Below, one piece after another: positions 1-9,119 of a stretch of DNA of 64,000 bases; positions within the stretch are counted from its first letter, which is position 1, and each line of letters opens with the position of its first letter. The position numbers and the translations under genes were made by a program. This DNA is from Ornithobacterium rhinotracheale DSM 15997 (GTDB lineage Bacteria; Bacteroidota; Bacteroidia; Flavobacteriales; Weeksellaceae), in the NCBI RefSeq assembly GCF_000265465.1, contig NC_018016.1, forward strand, positions 2,098,001-2,162,000. Direction: 5' to 3'. Below the pieces are notes generated by a model. It was not told where the DNA came from. It made no database searches and saw nothing but the letters and a program-made list of their open reading frames with translations.

Positions 1-771
1 AGGACGGTTTTTAGGACTATTCAGCACCCCCTGAGAGGTAATATAGGCTAATAATCCGCCTTCTTTAAGGGTGTCCATTCCCTTTAAAAAAAAGTAATTA
101 TGAATATTTTGTGCCGCCTGTTGTTTTGCCAAGTCTTTACTTCTTGAAAAAGACAAATCAAATACAGCAATATCCCCAAAGGGTATATTACTGCTTACTA
201 TATCAAAGAAACTATTTTGTCGTTCCTCAATATTTTCAAATCCCTTAATTTTTATTTGGGCGGAAGGATATAAATGTTTAAGTACTTTCCCCGTTAGTAA
301 ATCTTTTTCAAAAGCCGTTACAGATACATTTTGACTTGATTTAAAATGTTCTACAAAATTCCCTGAGCCTGCTGAGGGGGCTAATACTTGTTGGTATTGA
401 AAATTTTGTTCATTAAGTACCGTTGAAAGAGCTTGTATGACTTCTGGTGGGGTATAAAATGAAGTAAGCACTGAGATTTTAAGACCATCGATCATCCTTT
501 TATAAGCTGAAAAATCAGAAGCATTGACACGAATAAACTCATACAACTTTTGAGTGGCTTCAAAATAAGGCTCATCGGACTTTGACCAAAAACGACGATC
601 TTCCTCTTCGTTTGCTGGATTGAGTATAAACTTTAATCCTCCAAAACCTGAATATTTTCGGAGGATTTCTTTTTCTTCGTTTGTGGCCAGTCGCTTTTCT
701 TGGTCTAATTGAAAAGCAACTTGTAAGGCTTGAATGTTTTGTTCTAAATGTAGTTTCTTATTGAACGCCAT
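1..771 (-). CDS. N6-adenine DNA methyltransferase domain of a large ICE methylase/helicase-type protein (partial)
   Basis: An open frame runs from an ATG at 771 to the window edge (257 codons), so only the N-terminal part is visible. Around residues 110-150 it reads FTPPEVIQAL and LAPSAGSGNFVE, the SAM-binding motif I of N6-adenine methylases. Near residue 200 it reads SNIPFGD, equivalent to the catalytic NPPY/NPPF motif IV. In Bacteroidota ICEs such domains usually start very large proteins that continue into a helicase, but that part is not visible here. The start overlaps the end of the DUF1896 gene by 14 bases, indicating translational coupling. The role in the element (self-modification or anti-restriction) is inferred. 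Confidence 0.85.
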   Translation of the reverse strand, partial: MAFNKKLHLEQNIQALQVAFQLDQEKRLATNEEKEILRKYSGFGGLKFILNPANEEEDRRFWSKSDEPYFEATQKLYEFIRVNASDFSAYKRMIDGLKISVLTSFYTPPEVIQALSTVLNEQNFQYQQVLAPSAGSGNFVEHFKSSQNVSVTAFEKDLLTGKVLKHLYPSAQIKIKGFENIEERQNSFFDIVSSNIPFGDIAVFDLSFSRSKDLAKQQAAQNIHNYFFLKGMDTLKEGGLLAYITSQGVLNSPKNRP

Positions 772-1195
772 TTTCTTCAATCCATATTTGAATTTGTCCT
801 GTTAGTTCAGTGTAAAGAGCATCATACGCTTGGGAGCCCTCAAAATCTTGATGTAAATTGTAATGCTCAAATACTTCAATGCAATAGGGGAACATTTTAA
901 GTGCAAAGGCACGGGCTTCATCGGCAGGGATTTCTCGGTCAAACTCATTACAAACCACTTGATATACTGTGTCAAAAGGAGAATAATACAAGCCTTCAAA
1001 AAGAGCTTCATTTGCAATAGCACGGCATTCTAGTACAGAGTGCCCCGCATCAAAGGCTCTTTCATAAGCCTCTGCTGCTAAATCGCTACGTTCTTTGATA
1101 AAGGCTTCATTTGTTGCCAGATTGGGAAAACTCGTGTTTAATAGTTCTCTTAGTCGTAAATCGTAATACGAAATTTCTTTTTCTTGTGTTGCCAT
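758..1195 (-). CDS. DUF1896 family protein of a conjugative element
   Basis: This 145-residue protein matches my recollection of DUF1896: an N-terminal SYYDLRLRELL stretch, then a central FIKERSDLAAEAYERA helix and an ANEALFEGLYYSPFDTV segment. The family is known almost only from Bacteroidota conjugative transposons, where it sits directly before the large methylase gene, as here with a 14-base overlap. No catalytic motif is visible and the function is unknown. It follows the AbiEii gene after 26 bases and may be read from the same transcript. Confidence 0.85.
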   Translation of the reverse strand: MATQEKEISYYDLRLRELLNTSFPNLATNEAFIKERSDLAAEAYERAFDAGHSVLECRAIANEALFEGLYYSPFDTVYQVVCNEFDREIPADEARAFALKMFPYCIEVFEHYNLHQDFEGSQAYDALYTELTGQIQIWIEENGVQ

Positions 1196-1221
1196 AATTT
1201 ATATTTATTATTGATGATTAA

Positions 1222-2010
1222 TTATATTTTTTCAATGAGTTCAGTTCGTACCTTTTCGTAAGCTATTTGGTGGTCGTAATTCTCGCTAGGGTGTAGCAGT
1301 AAAGCTGTGTCCCCCAAAAATTCACTATCCTCTAATTTCAATTCTAAATTTCTTAAAAATTGTTTTTGAGTAGGACTTTGTCCTTCTGAAAAATTCATAT
1401 ATTGATGGTAGGTTTGAATTATTTTTTCAATATCAAGATGAGTTTTGGTTAAACATTTATACAAGTCAAATAAATCCCTACCTTTTCGTCTCTGATATAA
1501 AGCTCTTAGCTTAGTGGCAATTAATTCTTCTAATGAATAAGTAATAATACTTGCCTTATCTTTATACCAAGGACTATCCACTTCAAAAGGAACTTTTGAA
1601 AATCCTAATGCTGTAAAATGTTCTTTACAATTGATTTCTATTTTTAATCGAATGGGAACCACAGGAGGAATCTCTGAGGCTACTTTAAAAATTAGTACAT
1701 TGTTGTTTCTTTTTTGACGAACATAAGGTTCTCCCAAAAAGGACAGGACTTGTCGAAGTCGGTCGATAGTTTCTTTAATAGGTTCGGCTTTGATTTGAAC
1801 TAAGTCAATATCTTCCGAATAGCGAGGTTGTGGGGATAAATATAACTTATGCAAGGCAGTTCCTCCCCGAAAAGCCAAATGTTTCGATAGAAAAGCATCT
1901 TTATAAATTTCTACCAGAGCTTTACAGATAATTAAATCTTGTTCTACTTGTTCGGGTGTCTGCCATGGAACAATGGAGCGCCAATAAGTAATTGTATTTT
2001 TAGGTATCAT
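1222..2010 (-). CDS. abiEii: AbiEii/AbiGii-type nucleotidyltransferase toxin of a type IV toxin-antitoxin pair
   Basis: The 262-residue protein has the nucleotidyltransferase signature of the AbiEii family: GGTAL at residues 49-53 followed by SEDIDL at 65-70, whose two aspartates would bind metal. A later EELIATKLRALYQRRKGRD stretch (about residues 160-180) is also typical of the family. Known AbiEii toxins transfer nucleotides and slow growth, giving abortive phage infection or element maintenance. The start overlaps the stop of the upstream AbiEi gene in an ATGA arrangement, the standard antitoxin-first order. Substrate and activity are inferred. Confidence 0.87.
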   Translation of the reverse strand: MIPKNTITYWRSIVPWQTPEQVEQDLIICKALVEIYKDAFLSKHLAFRGGTALHKLYLSPQPRYSEDIDLVQIKAEPIKETIDRLRQVLSFLGEPYVRQKRNNNVLIFKVASEIPPVVPIRLKIEINCKEHFTALGFSKVPFEVDSPWYKDKASIITYSLEELIATKLRALYQRRKGRDLFDLYKCLTKTHLDIEKIIQTYHQYMNFSEGQSPTQKQFLRNLELKLEDSEFLGDTALLLHPSENYDHQIAYEKVRTELIEKI

Positions 2011-2822
2011 TCGTCAATGTATATTTGTTCATTTATTATTATTTTCCAAACTGGATGATAGTCATCCGTATCAGATACTTCTTTACCTGTTTTTAGAGGT
2101 GTTTTCCAAAATTTTAGTCCAATTTCTTGGGCTTTTTCCCACACTATTTCTTCCAACTCTTTTTCTTCTAAAATAGAAAGTATATAACCTAAACGCTGAA
2201 TACTTGCTATCGGAAATTGTGATATTAGCGTATTAGACATTTTTTTTAAATCCATTTCAGCACAAAGTTCCTGTATGACTTCAGTCGCTCTATTCAAACC
2301 ACCTATTTCATTCTCATAGATAAGTAGATCTAAGGCAGTAACTTCAGGAGTGGACACTTTTACATAACCGTTTTGCGTTTTATGTAATGTCCATAATTCC
2401 TCGGTGATGAAACGCTTAACTGGAAAAACAATCTGTACATTATTCTTTAAGGTTGTTCTTAAAGGCGGTAATTCAGTAAGTACAGAAAAAGTTTGTGGGC
2501 GTTGATGTGCAGCCCCATAAAAGCTGGCAGCACTTAATAAGCCGATATAATAATTCCTTTCCAGATAATTCATTAGTTCATCTATATATAGATAGGGCGG
2601 CACTTGTTTGCTCAAAGCATATTCAACAGGAATAACCACATAAAATCCTTTCCAAACGGATAAAATTTTCCCTTTGCAACTTAACCGATACAAGGCATTA
2701 GCAATGCTTTGCTCTTTTAAATTTGTAAATTGATTTCGTACTTGTTCAATACTAAAAGTCATAATCCCCTTTTTAGGTAACTCCTCTACCCAGTCCTTAA
2801 CCGTTGTCTTCGTAATCAGCAT
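2007..2822 (-). CDS. abiEi: AbiEi-type transcriptional regulator antitoxin
   Basis: This 271-residue protein begins with a winged-helix-like segment (SIEQVRNQF ... IANALYRLSCKGKI ... GFYVV, about residues 23-63) and continues into the AbiEi C-terminal domain (YYIGLLSAASFYGAAHQRPQ, then TPEVTALDLLIYENEIGGLNRA). AbiEi antitoxins repress their own operon by binding inverted repeats at the promoter. A well-spaced promoter lies at 2845-2877, just before the start. The gene overlaps abiEii by four bases. The pair sits between topB and DUF1896, so it looks like cargo added to the ICE backbone. Confidence 0.85.
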   Translation of the reverse strand: MLITKTTVKDWVEELPKKGIMTFSIEQVRNQFTNLKEQSIANALYRLSCKGKILSVWKGFYVVIPVEYALSKQVPPYLYIDELMNYLERNYYIGLLSAASFYGAAHQRPQTFSVLTELPPLRTTLKNNVQIVFPVKRFITEELWTLHKTQNGYVKVSTPEVTALDLLIYENEIGGLNRATEVIQELCAEMDLKKMSNTLISQFPIASIQRLGYILSILEEKELEEIVWEKAQEIGLKFWKTPLKTGKEVSDTDDYHPVWKIIINEQIYIDE

Positions 2823-2844
2823 TCTTCTTAATTTGATTTATTTG

Positions 2845-2877
2845 CAAATATACCCACTTTTTGAGTATTAACGCAAA
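2845..2877 (-). promoter_or_regulatory. Promoter of the abiE operon
   Basis: On the minus strand a TATATTTG (-7) element lies at 2845-2852 and a TTTG (-33) box at 2874-2877, separated by 21 bases. This fits the Bacteroidota consensus TTTG-N19-21-TAnnTTTG. The start codon at 2822 is 22 bases downstream. It suggests the toxin-antitoxin pair is transcribed independently of topB. Confidence 0.65.
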
Positions 2878-2960
2878 CATTTCAAATAAAAGATTTAAAT
2901 AATTATCTATTGACAGCATTTATCGCCGTTAAATATTCATTGCTTAAACCACTTTTTAGA

Positions 2961-5069
2961 TTACTTTCGTTTACGTCTTCCTTTTTTATTTTTAGAGCGA
3001 GGTGGAAACTCAAAAGCCGTAGAACCATCTTCTTGTAGTGCCAAATAAGCATCAAAACTTTTGCCTGCCTTGCTTTTTAATCCTTTTAAAAGCGTTGTTT
3101 TTCCATTTGCTAACAATGCCATTACCGCTTGATCACTTACCCTTTTTCCGCAAACATTTCTAAAGAATAACCACTGACAATCATCTTCCGTACATTTAGC
3201 AACTTTCTCGTATAAACGGACACTTTGCTTTTTACAAACAGGACAAACCAATGTTGGTGAAGCAATCCCTTCGATTTCCATCCCTAAAAAATCTTCTGTG
3301 ATTTTTTGGGTATAATCTTTCATCGCTTGTAAGAATTCTTTTGGAGGGCGTAGCCCTTCCTCAATTTCATTGAGAGAGGCTTCCCATTCACCCGTTAATG
3401 CTACATCAGCGATTTTTCGGTCTTTGACCCATTCATACACTCTTAACCCCTTTTCGGTGGGAACTAGGCTTTTCTTTTGGCGTTTGATATAGTTTCGTTT
3501 CAGCAAAGTTTCTATGGTTGCCGCTCGAGTAGCAGGTGTCCCAATACCTGTGCCTTTGAGTAATTGTCGTTGATTTTCGTCTTCCAAATCCTTTCCTGCC
3601 GATTCCATAGCCGATAGCAAAGTGGCTTCCGTATATAATGCTGGTGGGCGGGTGGTTTTGGATAGAATGTTACTGTCCATTACTTTTAAGGTATCTCCTT
3701 TTTGTAGTTCGGGAAGCTCTTGCGGAATTTCCTCTTCTTTTTCTATTTCTGAAAAAGAGCCATTGACTGCCCTCCAACCTGCAGATTGTATCGTACAACC
3801 TTTGATTTCGTAATTTTTATGACCTGCTTCTACAGTGATCTTCTGCGTTTCCTTGATACAAACTTCCGATACCGCTTCTAATAAGCGCCCGGCAATCATT
3901 TTATAAATGAGGGCTTCTTTCTTAGGAAGTTCGGTCGGTATTTTGTCAGTAATTAGCAGTCCGTGATGGTCGGTTACTTTTACATCATTGACGATACGCT
4001 TGGTAAGAGAGGAGCGTCTGAGTTGTTGTGCATATTTTGCATAGTCCTCATAATGCTCTAATTGTTTAATCAACAAAGGAATTTCTGCCCATACATCTTC
4101 TGAAATATATTTACTTCCTGTACGAGGATAAGTGATGTATTTCTTTTCATACAAACTTTGAGCAATGTTTAAGGTTTCATCTGCCGAAAAACTATATTTT
4201 TTATTCGCCTCTTTTTGGAGTTCGGTTAAATCATAAAGTAAAGGCGGTTGTTCTTTTACCGTTTTCTTTTCTACGGAGAGTACTTCTGCATTTGGATGGC
4301 GTTCAACAGTTTTTTTCCATTCTTCTACTTCTTCTTTTTTTTCCGTTTTTAAAGTGGAAAGGCTATTAAATTTGAGATGGCCTTTTTGATGTACTAACTG
4401 CAATTGCCAATACGGTTTTTTCTCGAATTGGGTATGCGTGAGGTATCGTTCACAAAGCATGGACAAAGTAGGAGTTTGTACCCGCCCGAGGGAGTATACA
4501 CCGCTTCCAGCGGCGATACTCAGGGCTTGGGTAGCATTGATTCCTACCAGCCAATCGGCTTGGCTACGCATTTGGGCAGCGTGATATAAAGGGGCAAATT
4601 GCTTTCCTGGACGGAGGTTTTTAAAGCCTGAAAGAATGGCTTTTTCTGTGAGTGAACTAATCCAAAGTCGCTCAAAAGGTTTTTGACAATTTAAGTAATC
4701 ATAAATGTAGCGGAAAATCAATTCACCTTCTCTTCCTGCATCAGTAGCCACTACAATTGAATCGCATTGTTCAAATAAAGTTTCAATCACTTTAAGTTGT
4801 TTTAATACGCTTGCATCAGCTACATATCCTTTATTTTCTCTCACTTGGCGGGGTTGTAGTTCAAACGGTTCTGGTAGTATGGGTAGATGTTCTTTTTGAA
4901 ACCCTACACAACCATAGGCTTCAGGCATTGCCAATTGTACTAAATGGCCAAATGCCCAAGTAACGGCATAACCATTACCTTCTAGATAACCGTCTTTTTT
5001 ACTATTAGCCCCTAATAAGTGAGCGATTTCTCTGCCTACACTGGGTTTTTCCGCTAGGATTACTTTCAT
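2961..5069 (-). CDS. topB: DNA topoisomerase III (ICE-borne, Exc-like)
   Basis: The 702-residue type IA topoisomerase starts with a toprim domain (VILAEKPSVGREIA; VVATDAGREGELIFR at about 107-121 holds the metal-binding acids). The active-site tyrosine is Y314 in ITYPRTGSKYI. A GTGIGTPATRA segment and a C-terminal Cys-rich zinc ribbon (CPVC ... C ... C, about 605-640) follow, then a very basic tail. Full length for the family. In CTnDOT the excision operon ends with a topoisomerase III gene called exc; the same position after the DUF3945 gene, 44 bases downstream, suggests an equivalent role here. This second point is inference. Confidence 0.93.
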   Translation of the reverse strand: MKVILAEKPSVGREIAHLLGANSKKDGYLEGNGYAVTWAFGHLVQLAMPEAYGCVGFQKEHLPILPEPFELQPRQVRENKGYVADASVLKQLKVIETLFEQCDSIVVATDAGREGELIFRYIYDYLNCQKPFERLWISSLTEKAILSGFKNLRPGKQFAPLYHAAQMRSQADWLVGINATQALSIAAGSGVYSLGRVQTPTLSMLCERYLTHTQFEKKPYWQLQLVHQKGHLKFNSLSTLKTEKKEEVEEWKKTVERHPNAEVLSVEKKTVKEQPPLLYDLTELQKEANKKYSFSADETLNIAQSLYEKKYITYPRTGSKYISEDVWAEIPLLIKQLEHYEDYAKYAQQLRRSSLTKRIVNDVKVTDHHGLLITDKIPTELPKKEALIYKMIAGRLLEAVSEVCIKETQKITVEAGHKNYEIKGCTIQSAGWRAVNGSFSEIEKEEEIPQELPELQKGDTLKVMDSNILSKTTRPPALYTEATLLSAMESAGKDLEDENQRQLLKGTGIGTPATRAATIETLLKRNYIKRQKKSLVPTEKGLRVYEWVKDRKIADVALTGEWEASLNEIEEGLRPPKEFLQAMKDYTQKITEDFLGMEIEGIASPTLVCPVCKKQSVRLYEKVAKCTEDDCQWLFFRNVCGKRVSDQAVMALLANGKTTLLKGLKSKAGKSFDAYLALQEDGSTAFEFPPRSKNKKGRRKRK

Positions 5070-5113
5070 GGATTTTTGTTTTTTGAATGAATGAAATGGA
5101 TTACGATTAATCT

Positions 5114-6628
5114 CTACATTTTACGTCCACTTGAAGTTTTTTTAGCAGGAGTTTTAGGCTTTACCGTACGCTTAGTGGTCTTTGTCGTAGTGGTTTTCAC
5201 TCCTTTGTTTGTTGCTTCTTTTTGAGTTTTTGTTGTGGATTGTGTAGTTGTGTTTTTATTCTCCTTGGCTTTTTTATTGATTTCTTTAGCCTGGCGTGTT
5301 ACTTTATCTTCTTTTTGTTGCTTATTAGGATTTTGGAAAGTGAATTTTACTTTACCTGTTTCTTGATTATAGGTGAAATAGCCATTGTAAACTTTTCCCG
5401 TACTCTTACTTTCCAAGCCCTCTAAGTATACAGGTTTTCCCTGCGAAAAATCCTTGTATTGTTCTTCGGTAAGTTGTCGGCCTCTTAACTCTTTGGGTGC
5501 TTCTTCAAAAGTAGGTTGGGTATTGATTTTTTGTGTAAGATTGTCATCAAACAAAAATTCTACATAACGCTTTTCTGCATTGAATTGCACATTCGCATTA
5601 AAGGGTTCTCCTTTGTTTGAAGTCATCCCTTCTAAAAAGATAGGTTTTCCTTCCTTAAGCCTTTGTTTTTGTTCTTCGTTAAGCTTAATACCCTTGATTT
5701 CATCGGGTATTTTGATGTATTCTTGACGCAAAGCAACAATTTCATTTGTCAATTCATCAATACTGATGATTGATGGGATTTTTTCACCCGTTTTTACATT
5801 GGTAAGCTCTACCACGCGTCCCATATTTCCTGTCTTCAATAGATTTTCTTTGTCTTCTTGGGTAAATTCGTGCCCAAAAAAGGGATAATCTAATTGAGGT
5901 TCTTTGCGGATACCGTGAATGGAGACACTTACTTTCCCTTCGTTATCTTTCCGTAAAGATAAACGCGCGTCGAAACGGGTAACGGCACTTCCTAAATTCA
6001 TACTAATTGGAACCAATCGGTCGGTTTTATACCCTTTTAGTAGTGGTTCTAATAAGTTTCGTTTTTCTAGGTATTCTTTTGAAAGTCCTACACTGTTCAT
6101 TGTATCCCAATCAATATCGTCTAGTTCATAGCGATAATTTTGTTCTTGGGTTGCCTCATCGGTGGTATCTTGCGATGGGGTTTCATTGACCGCTTGGGTA
6201 GTTTCTTGTACTTCCTGAGTGTCTTTTACTTCTTGGGGTTCATTGGTTTGTTCCATTGTATTTTGATTTTGAGATTGATATTCTTGTGGTTGAACTTTAT
6301 AAGGCTGTAAATCTTGGGGGAAAAGTTGAACTTCAAGTAATTTAGGAAAGGGAATTTTGAAAAAAGAAAAATGACTTGGATTTTTCACTTGCCTTAAAAA
6401 ATTACTAAAGAAGTTTGAGAGTATATTTCCGTGAGGATCCACTCTCATAAAATCTTGCTGGTGTGCTGGATCTGGAGGAAGGGTTTCTAACTGACCGTCT
6501 TTATCCAATCCTTTTACGGCACGAATCTGTTGTTCCTCTTGGTCATACACAAGCAATAAATCCGTCCATTGTTCATCAATAATAGGCGTATTTTCTTTTG
6601 GATTTGTTTCTGTGGATTCGTTAGCCAT
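5114..6628 (-). CDS. DUF4099/DUF3945 domain protein of a conjugative element
   Basis: This 504-residue protein has an N-terminal region of about 110 residues, then a Q/E/T-rich low-complexity linker (about 110-165). A DUF4099-like domain begins at ELDDIDWDTMNSVGLSKEYLE. Two successive DUF3945-type repeats follow (GIKLNEEQKQRLKEGKPIFLEGM and RGRQLTEEQYKDFSQGKPVYLEGL, each about 50 residues). The tail is Lys/Thr-rich and ends in several basic clusters, suggesting nucleic-acid contact. Proteins of this layout sit next to topB in Bacteroidota ICEs, in the place of CTnDOT orf3. Molecular function is unknown. Confidence 0.82.
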   Translation of the reverse strand: MANESTETNPKENTPIIDEQWTDLLLVYDQEEQQIRAVKGLDKDGQLETLPPDPAHQQDFMRVDPHGNILSNFFSNFLRQVKNPSHFSFFKIPFPKLLEVQLFPQDLQPYKVQPQEYQSQNQNTMEQTNEPQEVKDTQEVQETTQAVNETPSQDTTDEATQEQNYRYELDDIDWDTMNSVGLSKEYLEKRNLLEPLLKGYKTDRLVPISMNLGSAVTRFDARLSLRKDNEGKVSVSIHGIRKEPQLDYPFFGHEFTQEDKENLLKTGNMGRVVELTNVKTGEKIPSIISIDELTNEIVALRQEYIKIPDEIKGIKLNEEQKQRLKEGKPIFLEGMTSNKGEPFNANVQFNAEKRYVEFLFDDNLTQKINTQPTFEEAPKELRGRQLTEEQYKDFSQGKPVYLEGLESKSTGKVYNGYFTYNQETGKVKFTFQNPNKQQKEDKVTRQAKEINKKAKENKNTTTQSTTKTQKEATNKGVKTTTTKTTKRTVKPKTPAKKTSSGRKM

Positions 6629-6717
6629 AGTATATTAGTTTTGATGGTTTTAATTCATTAAACTTTAAATTGTAGAACGAAAATAGAAGCTGTAAATAAG
6701 AATCTAATACGATCGTG

Positions 6718-7035
6718 TTATTTTGGCTTTGATTGTCCTTTTTTGGCTTTAACAGGGATACTAAAATGTTCTCTAATAAATTGATGTACATCTGATAATT
6801 TGTAGTAAATTTTCCCAGAAATCGTGTAATAAGGTAGTTTACCCTCAGAGCGATAACGCTGCAGAGAACGAGCTGATATTTTGAAGGTAAGCATTAAATC
6901 TTGATTGTCGAGTAATTCCTCTCCGTCGATGGTACTTCGTTTCTTTTCAGCTTTTTCAAAGCGTTCTGCAAGTAGGTCGAGACGATCCATCAGTCGTTCC
7001 ATCCACATGATAAATTCCATTCGGTCGATATTCAT
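6718..7035 (-). CDS. Excisionase-like HTH protein (Xis2d-type position)
   Basis: A 105-residue protein with a MerR/excisionase-like helix-turn-helix (HTH_17 type): LLDNQDLMLTFKISARSLQRYR then SEGKLPYYTISGKIYYKLSDVHQFI. The N-terminal 40 residues are a charged helix. It lies 20 bases after the primase/helicase gene and before the DUF3945 gene. In CTnDOT, small HTH proteins in this operon (Xis2c and Xis2d) are recombination directionality factors required for excision, and I infer the same role here. Confidence 0.8.
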   Translation of the reverse strand: MNIDRMEFIMWMERLMDRLDLLAERFEKAEKKRSTIDGEELLDNQDLMLTFKISARSLQRYRSEGKLPYYTISGKIYYKLSDVHQFIREHFSIPVKAKKGQSKPK

Positions 7036-7055
7036 AACGAGTAAGTTTTAGTGTT

Positions 7056-9119
7056 TTATTTTTGATTAAGTATTTTTTTCATGAGTTTGCCAATGCTTAA
7101 TTGCTGTGGGTTTTGACTATCTGCAATCAATAATTCTTTGGCTTTGAGTTTTAGGATATAGTTTTTCGCTGTCCGTTCCTGTACGCCCGTTAAGGCTTTA
7201 ATTTCTTGTACCAGTTCACTATATTCCCATACGGCTCTTTTTCTAAACAGAGGCGATACAAGGGTCGCTAATTCTGTGGTCTTGTCTTTCTTTTCAATTT
7301 TCTTTTGAGTACCACAATAACGATGCATTCCACTTTTAGCGTCCCATCGAAACAATATCTTAGGCAATTGATTGGGATCGCCTTTACGGATTTTCTTCGG
7401 TAACACAACAGAACAATTGCTGGTTCGGTCTTGTTCTACCGAAAGCACCGCAGAGGCTTTTCGTTGCAACTCCGAACCTAAATGCCCTCGAAGTTTTAAT
7501 CCTCCTGGCGTTAAATGTAATACACATACCATACAGGTTTGGTAATGTCCTGCCAATGCGTACAATTCCTCTATCATTTCAATACTTTCGCTTTCATTAT
7601 TGGCGGAACTAATTAAATCAGCAATGCCATCAATGACCACCAGATGAATCCCTGAATACTCATAATACAAGGTATCCATACATTGTCGAATAATTTTCAT
7701 ACGCTCTTTTCTTGGAATTTGAGTAAGACAATAGGCTTTAAAATTTAAGGGCATGGCATCGAGCTGAGCTCGTTTGAGTAATATGGAAATGTTGTCGTAC
7801 AATTGATCTGCGGATTGTTCGGTATCGAAAAATAAAACCGCATGATTATCACAATAGGTTACATTGAGTCCTAATAAATCTATGGCGTGATTGCCCTGAT
7901 ATAAACTTCCTGCAATCATTGCAGCTACATAATGACTCTTTCCCGTCCCTTCACCTCCTGTGACGCCTAAAAGACTACTTTGCAATCCAATCGCTGCTTC
8001 TTTTAAAGCGATGACGGTCTTTTGCTTAATAGGTGGTTGATCCCATTGAATTTCGCAGGACTGTAATAAGGAAAGCCCTTGCTTATACTTTTTTTGAAGC
8101 ATTTTCAAAAACAATGTTTTCAAATCCTTAGCGGTATGACCTTGTTGAAAATAGTTTGAGATATCTTTATTGTCTTTCGTTCCAGATAGAGGAAGTTCTA
8201 ACACTTCTACCAGATCCTCTAATTTTTCCAAATGACTTTGTACCGCTTTTTTTCCTGCATGATCCACATCATACAATAATACAATATGGCGAAAGCGACC
8301 TTTTAAAGATTGAATAAGAGAGAGGGGAATATGACTATTTTCACTATTAAAACAAATGGCTGAAAAGCCTTTTGCATACAAACTCATCACATCTTTTTCT
8401 CCACCTGTAATAAACAAAATATCATCACCTTCTAAGGGTAATTGTTCCAATCCAAAACAGTAATCCGTAGCAATACCTGCATATAGAAAACGATGTTTGG
8501 AAAGAGGACGATAGATTTTGATGAGTTCCGCATTCTGATATGAAAAAATAGGCTCACCATCATTAGATTCTATTCGATAGGCTTGTCCTTTTTTATTGAT
8601 GCTTTCAAAAGATTGCAAGGATTTCACTCTAAATGTGTCTAAAATGGTTTTCGTTATTCCAAATGCCTTCCAATATTCGAGTTCTCTTTTACTGAAGTTC
8701 TTATCGACTATTGTATAGGGACGATAACTAGGTAGTTCATTAGTTGCCGTGGGATTAGCTTCTACTTTGATTTTTCTTTGGGGGCGTTTAGTTGGATTGG
8801 AATAAGAAATATCTAACCCTAAATTTAAATCTTGATTGATCATTTTTAGAATTTCTACAAAGTCATGAGCTTGTGTACAGTCTAAACCATATAAATAGCC
8901 AACTAAGGAAAAGCAATCGCCATTAAAAAGAGGATCTCCAAAATCTTTAATCCGATAGATGCCTGTTTTCTTATCCTTATAAATATTACAAGAGGGATTT
9001 TTATCATCATAAAAAGGGTTTTTAAAGTTTTGCCCCACTTTCCAATTCCCTGAAACATAATGACGAAATACTTCCAGCCCGTTATTGGTCTTACTTAATA
9101 TGTCTTCCTTTTTGAACAT
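7056..9119 (-). CDS. Toprim primase / RepA-like helicase fusion
   Basis: This 687-residue protein joins a primase-type N-terminus (FKNPFYDDKNPSCNIY, about 32-47; IKDFGD at 57-62) to a toprim domain with GGEKD (239-243) and DVD (284-286). A P-loop ATPase of the AAA_25/RepA type follows, with Walker A GGEGTGKS at 388-395 and Walker B VVIDGIAD near 494-501. The C-terminus looks like a small winged helix (VQERTAKNYILKLKAKELL). It probably primes and unwinds the excised element. Its start overlaps the upstream HTH gene by 29 bases, so the two are co-transcribed. Confidence 0.83.
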   Translation of the reverse strand: MFKKEDILSKTNNGLEVFRHYVSGNWKVGQNFKNPFYDDKNPSCNIYKDKKTGIYRIKDFGDPLFNGDCFSLVGYLYGLDCTQAHDFVEILKMINQDLNLGLDISYSNPTKRPQRKIKVEANPTATNELPSYRPYTIVDKNFSKRELEYWKAFGITKTILDTFRVKSLQSFESINKKGQAYRIESNDGEPIFSYQNAELIKIYRPLSKHRFLYAGIATDYCFGLEQLPLEGDDILFITGGEKDVMSLYAKGFSAICFNSENSHIPLSLIQSLKGRFRHIVLLYDVDHAGKKAVQSHLEKLEDLVEVLELPLSGTKDNKDISNYFQQGHTAKDLKTLFLKMLQKKYKQGLSLLQSCEIQWDQPPIKQKTVIALKEAAIGLQSSLLGVTGGEGTGKSHYVAAMIAGSLYQGNHAIDLLGLNVTYCDNHAVLFFDTEQSADQLYDNISILLKRAQLDAMPLNFKAYCLTQIPRKERMKIIRQCMDTLYYEYSGIHLVVIDGIADLISSANNESESIEMIEELYALAGHYQTCMVCVLHLTPGGLKLRGHLGSELQRKASAVLSVEQDRTSNCSVVLPKKIRKGDPNQLPKILFRWDAKSGMHRYCGTQKKIEKKDKTTELATLVSPLFRKRAVWEYSELVQEIKALTGVQERTAKNYILKLKAKELLIADSQNPQQLSIGKLMKKILNQK

